Assembly: GCF_900445235.1 (NCBI RefSeq)
Contig: NZ_UFSM01000001.1
Span: 4,169,501-4,233,500 of the forward strand
Direction of reading: 5' to 3'
From: Aminobacter aminovorans
Lineage (GTDB): Bacteria; Pseudomonadota; Alphaproteobacteria; Rhizobiales; Rhizobiaceae
Length of the DNA: 64,000 bases
The position numbers and the translations under genes were made by a program. Below are positions 52,679 to 60,507 of the stretch, piece by piece. The notes below the pieces were generated by a model. It made no database searches and was not told the origin of the DNA. It was given only the letters and a program-made list of their open reading frames with translations. Position 1 is the stretch's first letter. Each line of letters starts with the position of its first letter.

Positions 52679-53305
52679 ATGAAACGCATTCTTCTGATGT
52701 CTGCGCTGCTGTTGTCAGGGCTGTCGGGGGCCAGCGCCCAGGACGCCACGATGAGCTTCTTCGTCACCAGCACCGGCCTCGGCAAGGGCGCCAATCTCGG
52801 CGGCCTGGCCGGCGCCGACGCCCATTGCCAGAGCCTGGCCGAAGCCGCTGGCTCGACCGGCAAGACCTGGCAGGCCTATCTCTCGTCCAAGGACGCCGAT
52901 GCCAAGGACCGCATCGGCAAAGGCCCATGGGTCAATGCCAAGGGCCAGAAGATCGCCGACGACGTCGCCTCGCTGCACAGCGACGCCAACAACATCAACA
53001 AGGAAACCGCCCTCGACGAAAAGGGCAACACCATCAATGGCCGCGGCGATCAGCCCAACAGGCACGACATTCTGACCGGCTCGATGCCCGACGGCACCAA
53101 GGCAGCCGACCAATCCTGCGGCGACTGGACCCTCGACGGCAGCGAAGGTGCGGCGATGATGGGCCACCACGACCGCATGGGCCTCGACGACTCGGCGGCG
53201 GCCAAATCCTGGAACTCCTCGCATGCCTCGCGCGGCGGCTGCAGCCAGGAGGCGCTCAAGGGAACCGGCGGCGACGGCCTGTTCTACTGCTTCGCCGCCA
53301 ACTGA
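52679..53305 (+). CDS. Exported lectin-like protein
   Basis: The 208-aa product starts at ATG 52679 after AGGGAGGA. It has a signal peptide (MKRILLMSALLLSGLSGASA|QD) and a mature domain opening FFVTSTGLGKGANLGGLAGA with paired cysteines (AHCQSL, SCGDW, GGCSQ, YCFAAN). Rhizobial proteins of this pattern are annotated as lectins (DUF1554/endostatin-like); carbohydrate binding is inferred only from that. It is convergent with the OsmC gene, 10 bp apart. Confidence 0.8.
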   Translation: MKRILLMSALLLSGLSGASAQDATMSFFVTSTGLGKGANLGGLAGADAHCQSLAEAAGSTGKTWQAYLSSKDADAKDRIGKGPWVNAKGQKIADDVASLHSDANNINKETALDEKGNTINGRGDQPNRHDILTGSMPDGTKAADQSCGDWTLDGSEGAAMMGHHDRMGLDDSAAAKSWNSSHASRGGCSQEALKGTGGDGLFYCFAAN

Positions 53306-53315
53306 GCCCGCACCT

Positions 53316-53822
53316 CTAGCGTTCGGCCGAAACGCTGAGTTCCGGCCGAACGTTCAGCGTCTGGAACACCACGCAGTAGCGTTCGGTCAGCTTGACCAGC
53401 GCATCGATGCGCTCCTGCGGCTCGTCGGTGTCGAGTTTGAAGGCAAGCCGGATGGCGCGGAAGCCGACCGGTGCGTCCCTGGCGACGCCCAGCGTGCCGC
53501 GAAAATCGAGGTCGCCCTCGGCCGACACCACGGCTTCACCGAGGCGGAACTCCAGCGCTGTCGCCACCGCCTTCAAGGTCACGCCGGCGCAGGCCACCAG
53601 CGCTTCGAGCAGCATGTCGCCCGAGCACAGCTCCATGCCGCTGCCACCGGTGGCCGGATGCAGGCCGGCAGTGACGATCGCCTTGCCGGTGTCGATCCTG
53701 CAGGAAATCGACTGGTCGTCGACGGCGCCGCGTGCCCTGAGCGTGATCAGCGCGCGCCCGGCATCGTCGCGATAGGCATCCTTGATCGGCGCCTGCAGCG
53801 CCTTCAACTGTGCGGCGTCCAT
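53316..53822 (-). CDS. OsmC-family protein
   Basis: The 168-aa protein belongs to the OsmC/Ohr fold. The two redox cysteines are present (LLEALVACAGVTLKAVA and LTERYCVVFQTL). The C-terminus differs from Ohr, so it is of the YhfA/OsmC-like kind with an unresolved peroxide or thiol substrate. The last 15 codons contain an interleaved inverted repeat shared with the convergent lectin gene's end. Confidence 0.9.
   Translation of the reverse strand: MDAAQLKALQAPIKDAYRDDAGRALITLRARGAVDDQSISCRIDTGKAIVTAGLHPATGGSGMELCSGDMLLEALVACAGVTLKAVATALEFRLGEAVVSAEGDLDFRGTLGVARDAPVGFRAIRLAFKLDTDEPQERIDALVKLTERYCVVFQTLNVRPELSVSAER
53320..53360. repeat. Interleaved inverted repeats (possible pseudoknot) at the osmC 3' end
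   Basis: A (53320-53329, CGTTCGGCCG) pairs with A' (53343-53352). B (53332-53338, ACGCTGA) pairs with B' (53354-53360). The order A-B-A'-B' is that of an H-type pseudoknot. It is located in the shared 3' region of two convergent genes where no ordinary terminator is seen. Confidence 0.55.
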
Positions 53823-53929
53823 CGTCTTCCTCCCGGATCGTACCAGTTCCTCGCCAATCCCAAGCCGGCTCCTGACAGCAGGCTGTCAGTGGCACAGGGA
53901 TAGGCTACGCTACCGCCTGGGAGGCCGAG

Positions 53930-54838
53930 ATGTCGACAGCAACCGAAACCGCCGCTCAGCACCGCCTCGGCATGTTGCTCGTCGCCGCCTCGGCCGCCGT
54001 CTTCGGCCTCGCCGGCATCCTGACAAAATCGGTCGACGCCGACCCGCTGACCATCACCTCCTGGCGCGGGCTGATCGGCGGCCTGCTGATCTCGGCCTAT
54101 GTCTTGTGGCGGCGGCGAAGCGGCGCGGGTGAAAGCCTGCATCTCGGCTGGCAAGGCTGGATGCTGGCCGTGCTTGGCACTTTCTCCAGCATCGCCTTCA
54201 TCGCCGCTTTCAAGAACACCTATGTCGCCAATGTCGTGGTCATCTACGCCACCGTGCCGTTCGTCGTCGCCCTGCTCGCCTGGCTGATCGTCGGCGAGGT
54301 GTTCCGGCGCCAGACGGCAATCGCCGCAGCCATATGCCTTGCCGGTGTCGCCATCATGGTCTGGTCGGGGCTCGGCGGCGGCCATGCCTTCGGCGACAGC
54401 CTGGCGCTGCTGATGACCTTCCTGTTTGCACTCTATGCCGCCCTTGTCAGGCGTTTCCGCAACGCGTCGGTGGTCTGGGCCGGCGCGGTTTCGGCCTTTC
54501 TCGGCGTGATACCGGCCTGGTTCCTCGCCGATCCGCTCACTGTTCCGCCGGCCAGCATTGCAGCGCTCGTCACCTTCGGCTTCACCTTTGCCCTTGCCGT
54601 CATCTTGTGGACCGAGGGCGCGCGCCGCATTCCCGCCGCCGAAGCAGGCCTGCTCGGTACGACCGAGGTGCCATGCGGCATCTTCTTTGCCTGGCTGTTC
54701 CTGGCCGAGCTGCCACCGATGGCAAGCCTGCTCGGTGGCGCCATCGTGCTGGCCGCGGTGTTCTGGCACGCCTGGCGCGACGCCCGCTTGGCTGATCGGT
54801 TCGAGACTGGCGGAAAATTCCGCCGTGAAACGAGTTAG
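53930..54838 (+). CDS. EamA/DMT-family transporter
   Basis: This 302-aa protein has ten predicted helices in two EamA repeats (about 15-140 and 155-285), with typical LAGILTKSVDADPLTITSWRG and TEVPCGIFFAWLFLAE segments. DMT proteins export metabolites or amino acids; the substrate is unknown. It is divergent from the OsmC gene, and a block of mosaic repeats follows. Confidence 0.88.
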   Translation: MSTATETAAQHRLGMLLVAASAAVFGLAGILTKSVDADPLTITSWRGLIGGLLISAYVLWRRRSGAGESLHLGWQGWMLAVLGTFSSIAFIAAFKNTYVANVVVIYATVPFVVALLAWLIVGEVFRRQTAIAAAICLAGVAIMVWSGLGGGHAFGDSLALLMTFLFALYAALVRRFRNASVVWAGAVSAFLGVIPAWFLADPLTVPPASIAALVTFGFTFALAVILWTEGARRIPAAEAGLLGTTEVPCGIFFAWLFLAELPPMASLLGGAIVLAAVFWHAWRDARLADRFETGGKFRRETS

Positions 54839-54844
54839 ACAGCC

Positions 54845-55230
54845 AATGGCAATCGGGATCCATGCCGTGAGGGTAAGGAATGTGAGGCGAGCGGAGGAAG
54901 GAGCACGCGTTCTTGACCGTTTGAATCCGGCGGTAATGTAACGGCAGGGCAACAGTGTTCAAGCGAGCAAACAAGTGATCTTTCTTCTGCCCTCTCCGCA
55001 TTCCTCACCTTCACGGCATGGATCCTAGGGTCGCCGCGACCTGTCGGCAGCGCAAAGACGGTCCGGGCCGGCTCCTTCCTCCACCCTCATCACGTTCCAA
55101 ACCCTTACGGCAGGATGACGAAGGGGTGGGAGTGTTGCCGCTTGTTTGCTCGCTTGAACACAGTTGCCATGTGAAAGTAAGAAATGTGGAGAGGCAGAAG
55201 AAGAGCACTGTTTGCTCGCAAGAACACAGC
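54845..55230. repeat. Mosaic palindromic repeat cluster B
   Basis: Same family as 27745-28175. GGATCCATGCCGTGAGGGTA (54857-54876) is nearly the inverse of the ACCTTCACGGCATGGATCC segment at 55008-55026. The segment from GGCAACAGTGTTCAAGCGAG (54950) onward reappears inverted at about 55128-55215. The cluster ends directly at the truncated antitoxin gene. Confidence 0.85.
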
Positions 55231-55377
55231 CGCCTGCCCGACCTGTCGGCGGTCATGACCGGCCGCACGGGCAAGTTCTCCATCGGTCGGCTGCTTCGTT
55301 GCCTCGACCGGCTCGACTACCGCATCGATGTGGCGGTTCGCGACAGGACGCGCCGCATGGTGCCTGCCACCGCCTGA
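55231..55377 (+). pseudogene. Truncated XRE-family antitoxin (HigA-like), C-terminal part only
   Basis: Forty-eight codons encode RLPDLSAVMTGRTGKFSI, GRLLRCLDRLDYRIDVAV and RDRTRRMVPATA. This matches the second half of the HTH and dimer helix of p-RK2/HigA-type XRE antitoxins (QP-VS-LM-G--FS-ERLLR-L--L). The first half, including the first HTH helix, is replaced by repeat-cluster B sequence, and no partner toxin is visible. It is a remnant, probably cut by repeat insertion or deletion. Confidence 0.7.
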
Positions 55378-55401
55378 TGCAGCCCCTCCGGGCCAGAATA
55401 T

Positions 55402-55653
55402 CTAGAAGCTCGTAATGGGTGGCTGATGAATCCGGATCCGCCTGCCATTCACGATCATGATGAGCCAGGTGCAGCCGGAGGATGTCGCTTCGAGCGTCGT
55501 CTCGACCTTGAACTTCAGGTCTCCTCCGCCGTCTCGGCTTCTTTGCTCCAGCGCCTCTTCGAGGACAGCCGCAACAATGCTGCGCCCGAAGGACTCGTAA
55601 TTGTGAGCGCCTAGGTGATCCTCAACGTACTGTCTGTCTAGGGTAGTGGGCAT
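55402..55653 (-). CDS. Hypothetical protein, 83 aa
   Basis: It starts at ATG 55653 with a strong GGAGG about 7 nt upstream; an ATG four codons earlier is in frame but overlaps that SD. The product begins MPTTLDRQYVEDHLGAHNYE and has EEALEQRSRDGGGDLKFKV and a hydrophobic WLIMIV. It is well formed as a small alpha/beta protein. I recognise no family. It faces the truncated antitoxin gene tail-to-tail. Confidence 0.6.
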   Translation of the reverse strand: MPTTLDRQYVEDHLGAHNYESFGRSIVAAVLEEALEQRSRDGGGDLKFKVETTLEATSSGCTWLIMIVNGRRIRIHQPPITSF

Positions 55654-56017
55654 CAGGGCCTCCATTGCCTTTCTGAGTTGGCAGGAGCGGCACGACTAAA
55701 CACGGTCTGACAAGCACGGTCTAATATGAGCATCGCCTTGGTGAGCGTCACGGTCAATACATTGACGCCGAATACTGCAATTGATCCGGCTCTATGGCGA
55801 GCAACTCGTCCTGGTTCAGCCTGAAATCGGAACAGGGGCTGCTCGAACAAATCAGCCCCGATCGTCGCCGCCCGACGGCAACGTCGCAATTTGTCTTCCG
55901 GCTGCGGAGAAAGCTGCCGTCAGTCATCGCGAACTGCCCCCTGCCCGACCTGATCGAAAAAGAAACACAAAATGCCTGATGACAGTGGAACCAAATGTCA
56001 GCGGCCGCGTTATTGTG
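55654..56017. other. Intergenic region upstream of the sRNA candidate
   Basis: It is about 360 bp. A 61-codon frame (55794-55979, plus, starting MASNSSWFSLKSEQGLL) has no SD and an unfamiliar sequence, but it lies upstream of an orphan plus-strand terminator, so it could be a small gene. Otherwise I see only possible promoter sequence for the minus-strand 83-aa gene. Confidence 0.35.
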
Positions 56018-56095
56018 CTCAGGACGGGTTGCCCCATCCCCCATCCCCTCCACCCGTCCCTTTGCTTCAAGCCGGTCGCAAGACCGGCTTTTTCC
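56018..56095 (+). ncRNA. Candidate trans-acting small RNA with a C-rich loop
   Basis: GGACGGGT (56022-56029) and ACCCGTCC (56052-56059) form an 8-bp perfect stem around a 22-nt loop of almost only C and T (GCCCCATCCCCCATCCCCTC), an anti-Shine-Dalgarno motif. A short linker (CTTTGCTTC) leads to an intrinsic terminator. This stem-loop plus terminator plan matches known rhizobial sRNAs with CU-rich loops. The 5' end and promoter were not identified, and its true length may be greater. Confidence 0.4.
56069..56093 (+). terminator. Orphan intrinsic terminator
   Basis: AAGCCGGT-CGCAAG-ACCGGCTT followed by a T-run. It is plus-strand only, with no convincing protein gene upstream within 300 bp; it implies a short transcript. 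Confidence 0.85.
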
Positions 56096-56229
56096 TGTCC
56101 TGATGCCGCGGATGGTGGTCAAGGGGCCGGTGGCCAAGGGATGGGAGATGACGATGCGCATTGACGTCGCGTCGTCATCGTCTAGTTTCGACGCGCGCGG
56201 TGGGCTTCGCGTGCATTGGGAGGTGCGGC

Positions 56230-58449
56230 ATGGTCCTGGCCAGTGCAATTGTGCTCGGCTTCGTTGCGGCATGGATGCTTGCCGCCGCTGTTCTGATGCA
56301 TGGCCGCGGCATCCGCTTCCGCCAGGCGCTGCTCTATCTGCCGCTCAAGCTGATCTATCGGATCAAGGACGACGCGCTGCGTCAGGCCCGCGATGCCGAG
56401 GCGCCGGTCATCTATGTCATCTCGCACCAGTCGCGGCTCGAACCGGCGCTGATGCTGTCGCTGTTGCCCGACCAGACGCTGCATATCCTCGATGATGCCT
56501 CCGCCAAGGCATTCTGGCTCGAGCCGTGGCGCGAGCTTGGCCGCACCATCGCCTTCAACGCCGAGCATGTCTTCGTCAGCCGCCGGCTGGTCCGCGTATT
56601 GCGCGGCAAGGGCCGCCTCGCCGTCTACCTGCCCGACACCGTCGAGCCAGACGTCAAATCGTTCCGGCTGTTCCGCGCCGTTGCCCGCATCGCCATGCAG
56701 GCCGACGCGAGGGTCGTGCCGATCTTCGTCAGCGGCGCCCGCCACCTGCCCTTCTCGCTGACGCCTGCCGAACGCGCCCCGCGCCACTGGTTCCAGCGCC
56801 TCAGCATCGCGGCCCTGGCCCCGATGACCATGGCCGAGTTGCTGCAGCGCGCCGGCTACAGCCAGACGACGACCGCCAACGCGCTGTTCGACCGTTTCGC
56901 CGAAGCGCGGCTTGCCGGCACAGATCTCGACCGGGGCGTATTCGGCTCCATGGTCGACGCTGCCAGGCGCTACGGCCCGTCGCGGCCGATCGTCGAGGAC
57001 GTCGTCAGCGGTGCGCTCAGCTATCGCAAGCTGCTGGTTGGCGCACGCGTGCTCGGCAAGCGCTTCGAAGACATGTCCAGGCCGGGCGAAGCCCTGGGCA
57101 TCCTTTTGCCCAACGCCAATGGCGTGGTGCTTTCGATGCTCGGCGTGATCTCCGCCGGCCGCGTTGCCGCGATGATCAACTACACGGCGGGTGCGGCCAA
57201 TGTCGCGTCCGCCGTCAAGACAGCCGCGATCACGACCATCATTTCGTCGCGTGCCTTCATCCAGAAGGCCGACCTTGGCGACGTCGTCACTGCTGCCGAG
57301 CAGGCCGGCGCCAGGATCGTCTGGCTGGAAGAGCTGCGCGACAGCGTCACTTCAGCGGAAAAGCTCACCGCTGCCCTGCAATGGTGGCGGCCGCTTGCGC
57401 CACAGGATGCGTCAAAGCCGGCCGTCATCCTGTTCACCTCGGGCTCCGAGGGCACGCCCAAGGCGGTGGTGCTGTCGCACCGCAACCTCGTCGCCAACGC
57501 CTTGCAGGCCGAGGCGCGCATCAGCATCTCGCCTGAAGACAAGCTGTTCAACGTGCTGCCGGTGTTCCACTCCTTCGGCCTCACCGGCGGCACCATCCTG
57601 CCGCTTCTGACCGGCATCAGGCTGTTCCTCTACCCCTCGCCGCTGCACTACAAGATCATCCCCGATGTCGCGCGCAAGATCCGCCCGACGATCATGTTCG
57701 GCACCGACACCTTCCTCGCCGCCTATGCCCGCACCGCCGAGGATGGCGATTTCTCCAGCCTGCGCTTCGTCGTCGCCGGCGCCGAGCCGGTCAGGGCGGA
57801 GACGCGCCGGGTCTGGCGCAGCCGCTTCAATGCCGAGATCATCGAGGGTTTCGGCCTGACCGAGGCCGCCCCCGTCGTTGCCGTCAACTCGGCGACGCAT
57901 GGCCGCGACGGCACCGTCGGGCGCCTCTTGCCCGGCATGCGCATGCGGCTTGCAGAGGTCGAGGGCGTTGCCGAAGGCGGCCAGCTCTGGCTCACCGGCC
58001 CCAATCTGATGATGGGCTACATGACATCGGACCGGCCGGGCGAGCTGCAGCCGCTCGAAGGCTGGCTCGATACCGGCGACATCGTTTCGGTCGACCGCGA
58101 GGGCTTCATCACCATTCGCGGGCGCGCCAAGCGCTTTGCCAAGATCGCCGGCGAAATGGTGTCGCTGGGCGCGGTCGAGATGCTGGTGCAGGCGCTGTGG
58201 CCGGAACAGCGCCACGCCGCGGTCGCCGTTCCCGACAAGCGCCGGGGCGAGCGCATCGTGCTGGTCACGACAGCCGGAAATGCCGATCCCGAGGCGTTGC
58301 GCGTCTATGGCAAGCAGGCCGGCGCCACCGAGCTGATGGTGCCGCATGACATCATCAAGGTGCACGAGATCCCGGTGCTCGGCTCGGGCAAGACAGACTA
58401 TGTCGCCGCCCGCCGCCTGGCGCTCGACCAGCTCGGGCTGGCGGCCTAG
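56230..58449 (+). CDS. Bifunctional acyltransferase / acyl-ACP (AMP-binding) synthetase, Aas-like
   Basis: The 739-aa fusion starts at ATG 56230 after GGGAGGT. The N-terminal part has a membrane helix (1-~23) and a PlsC-like domain with ISHQSRLEPAL, an HX4E (His66/Glu71) version of the HX4D motif. From about residue 240 an AMP-binding enzyme follows: ILFTSGSEGTPKAVVLSHRN, GFGLTEAAPV and GWLDTGDI, with the C-terminal catalytic lysine in GSGKTDY. The E. coli counterpart Aas re-acylates lysophospholipids with free fatty acids. It stands close to psd/pssA. Confidence 0.88.
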   Translation: MVLASAIVLGFVAAWMLAAAVLMHGRGIRFRQALLYLPLKLIYRIKDDALRQARDAEAPVIYVISHQSRLEPALMLSLLPDQTLHILDDASAKAFWLEPWRELGRTIAFNAEHVFVSRRLVRVLRGKGRLAVYLPDTVEPDVKSFRLFRAVARIAMQADARVVPIFVSGARHLPFSLTPAERAPRHWFQRLSIAALAPMTMAELLQRAGYSQTTTANALFDRFAEARLAGTDLDRGVFGSMVDAARRYGPSRPIVEDVVSGALSYRKLLVGARVLGKRFEDMSRPGEALGILLPNANGVVLSMLGVISAGRVAAMINYTAGAANVASAVKTAAITTIISSRAFIQKADLGDVVTAAEQAGARIVWLEELRDSVTSAEKLTAALQWWRPLAPQDASKPAVILFTSGSEGTPKAVVLSHRNLVANALQAEARISISPEDKLFNVLPVFHSFGLTGGTILPLLTGIRLFLYPSPLHYKIIPDVARKIRPTIMFGTDTFLAAYARTAEDGDFSSLRFVVAGAEPVRAETRRVWRSRFNAEIIEGFGLTEAAPVVAVNSATHGRDGTVGRLLPGMRMRLAEVEGVAEGGQLWLTGPNLMMGYMTSDRPGELQPLEGWLDTGDIVSVDREGFITIRGRAKRFAKIAGEMVSLGAVEMLVQALWPEQRHAAVAVPDKRRGERIVLVTTAGNADPEALRVYGKQAGATELMVPHDIIKVHEIPVLGSGKTDYVAARRLALDQLGLAA

Positions 58450-58494
58450 AGCGCGGGCCAGATGACGACCGTGGAGATTTGCCGCGAGCCCCCA

Positions 58495-58722
58495 TGCCTT
58501 CGTCATCCTCGGGCTTGACCCGAGGATCCATGCCGTGAAGGTGAGGAACGTAGTGCGGGTGCAGAAAGAGCACGCGTTCTTGACCGCTTGCGCCCGGCGG
58601 TGATGTCACGGCATGGATCCCAGGGTCTCCGCGACGGAGCTGCGCTCCTGCTCCGCCCTAGGATGACGATGGGGGTGGGAGTGTTGCCGCTTGTCTGCTT
58701 CGCATGAACACAGTTGCCCAGG
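58495..58722. repeat. Mosaic palindromic repeat cluster C
   Basis: It fills the gap between the acyltransferase fusion and pssA (326 bp). GATCCATGCCGTGAAGGTGA (58525-58544) and the inverse-oriented CACGGCATGGATCCCAGGG (58607-58625) repeat parts of clusters A and B, as do the ends GGGAGTGTTGCCGCTTGT (58677-58694) and GAACACAGTTGCC. Confidence 0.85.
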
Positions 58723-58775
58723 CGACGGCACGGTCCATGTCGCCACCCGCGAGCTACGGCTCAAAACTGTCCAGA

Positions 58776-59606
58776 CTAAGCCTTGGGTTCGGCGGGCGTT
58801 TCAGCCGCCTCGGCAGCCGCCGCCGCTGCTTCGATGCGGGCGCGGCGCGCATAGGCGCTGGCACTGAGCGGCAGAAAGATCAGATATGCGCCGACCGAGG
58901 CGGTCAGCGTCTGCCAGGGATAGACGGTCAGAAGCAGCACGTAGAACACTGCCAAAAGCATGACAGGCAGCAGATGCTCGCGTTTGATCTTCAGCTTCTT
59001 GCCGGAATAGACAGGCAAGCGGCTGACCAGCAGGAAAGCGACGAGAATGGTGAAACCGGTGCCGATGTAGGCCACGGTGCGGGTGCCTTCGAGACCGAGG
59101 AAGCCGAGATACATCGGCAGCATCAAGGTGATGGCGCCGATCGGCGCCGGCACGCCGACGAAATATTCGGCCTGCCAGGCGGGACGATCGAGATCCTCGT
59201 CGAGCACGTTGAAGCGCGCCAGCCTCAGGCCCATGGCGATGGCAAACAACAGTGTCGCGATCCAGCCGAGCGAGCCTGCCTTGTCGAGCAGATAGGCGTA
59301 GAGCACCAATGCCGGCACGACGCCGAAATTGACGATGTCGGCGAGCGAATCCATCTGCGCGCCGAAGCGCGATGTCGCCTTGAGCATGCGGGCCAGGCGG
59401 CCGTCGATGCCGTCGAGGAACGCCGCCAAAAGCACCATCACCACGGCCGATTCGAAGCGACCTTCGAAGGCGAGCCGGATGCCCGACAGGCCGGCGCAGA
59501 TCGCCAGCACGGTGATCAGGTTGGGCAGCACCATGCGCAGCGGGATTTCGCGAATGCGCGGGCCGCCGCTGCCATGCGGTTCGAAGGGCTTGAATGGCGC
59601 GACCAT
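58776..59606 (-). CDS. pssA: CDP-diacylglycerol-serine O-phosphatidyltransferase
   Basis: The 276-aa membrane enzyme makes phosphatidylserine. The CDP-alcohol phosphotransferase motif is DGIDGRLARMLK, then RFGAQMDSLADIV, with about eight hydrophobic helices (IPLRMVLPNLITVLAICAGL). It overlaps the psd stop by one nucleotide (TGATG), so the two steps of phosphatidylethanolamine synthesis are translationally coupled. PE is also the precursor of phosphatidylcholine in many rhizobia. Confidence 0.95.
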   Translation of the reverse strand: MVAPFKPFEPHGSGGPRIREIPLRMVLPNLITVLAICAGLSGIRLAFEGRFESAVVMVLLAAFLDGIDGRLARMLKATSRFGAQMDSLADIVNFGVVPALVLYAYLLDKAGSLGWIATLLFAIAMGLRLARFNVLDEDLDRPAWQAEYFVGVPAPIGAITLMLPMYLGFLGLEGTRTVAYIGTGFTILVAFLLVSRLPVYSGKKLKIKREHLLPVMLLAVFYVLLLTVYPWQTLTASVGAYLIFLPLSASAYARRARIEAAAAAAEAAETPAEPKA

Positions 59607-60304
59607 CAGGAGACCCGCACCAGCGGCGGATGGCTGGCGCCGCCAAATTCGGCGAGGATGGTTTCACCCGCAACGGCCGTCTGGCCGACTGAAACGCGGG
59701 CGACCGCATTGGTCGGCAGGAACACGTCGACACGCGAACCGAAGCGGATCAGGCCGAAACGCTCACCAACGGCGATGTTGCCGCCGACATCGGCCCAGCA
59801 CAGGATGCGGCGGGCGACGAGACCAGCGATCTGAACCGCCGCCACCTGCCCGTTGGGGCTGTCGATGACGATGCCGTTGCGCTCGTTTTCCTGGCTTGCC
59901 TTGTCGAGCTCGGCATTGAGGAATTTTCCCGGACGGTGCTCGATGCGGACGATCTTGCCGCGCACCGGCGCCCGATTCACATGGACCGAAAAGACGTTCA
60001 TGAACACCGAGATACGGGTCATCTCGGCGGTGCCGAGATTGAGCTCGCGCGGCGGCACGGCGGGGCCGACAGCCGAAACCACGCCGTCGGCGGGGCTTAC
60101 AACCAGCCTGTCGTCGACAGGCGTGACGCGCTCGGGGTCACGGTAGAAATAGGCGCACCAGGCAGTCAGGATCGCCCCGACCCAGAACAGCGAAGTAGAA
60201 AAGAAGCCCAGCAGGACGGCAACCGCCGCGAATCCGGCAATGAAGGGATATCCCTCGCGATGGACCGGAACGAAGGCGTTGCGGATCGTGTCGGCTATGC
60301 TCAT
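59606..60304 (-). CDS. psd: Phosphatidylserine decarboxylase
   Basis: The 232-aa proenzyme is of the short Psd-A type. Self-cleavage is expected at Gly189-Ser190 in [10 protein letters not shown], creating the pyruvoyl cofactor. One or two N-terminal membrane helices ([20 protein letters not shown]) anchor it. PE formation completes the pathway begun by pssA, directly downstream. The gap upstream to the ABC transporter (60305-60507) holds no gene; GATCATGTCAGCC occurs twice in it. Confidence 0.95.
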   Translation of the reverse strand: MSIADTIRNAFVPVHREGYPFIAGFAAVAVLLGFFSTSLFWVGAILTAWCAYFYRDPERVTPVDDRLVVSPADGVVSAVGPAVPPRELNLGTAEMTRISVFMNVFSVHVNRAPVRGKIVRIEHRPGKFLNAELDKASQENERNGIVIDSPNGQVAAVQIAGLVARRILCWADVGGNIAVGERFGLIRFGSRVDVFLPTNAVARVSVGQTAVAGETILAEFGGASHPPLVRVS

Positions 60305-60507
60305 GAAGTGGAGGCCGTTGCTGTTGAAGTCCCGGAGTGCTTACCGGAAACGACCGTCAGCCGCAACGCGGCATTGGCAGCGCCCACCGCTATCGCAGGC
60401 CGCAAGCGGCGTTATCGCCGCTCGCATGATGATTGAGCATCGCAGCCTGCGGCTGAGGTGATCATGTCAGCCCGGGATCATGTCAGCCAGCGGCCGGGCG
60501 TGGCCGC

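Noticed and set aside
50920..52863. A 647-codon minus-strand frame
   Set aside because: Antisense to the SLC13 permease; His/Asp/Arg-rich and low complexity, typical of a shadow frame.
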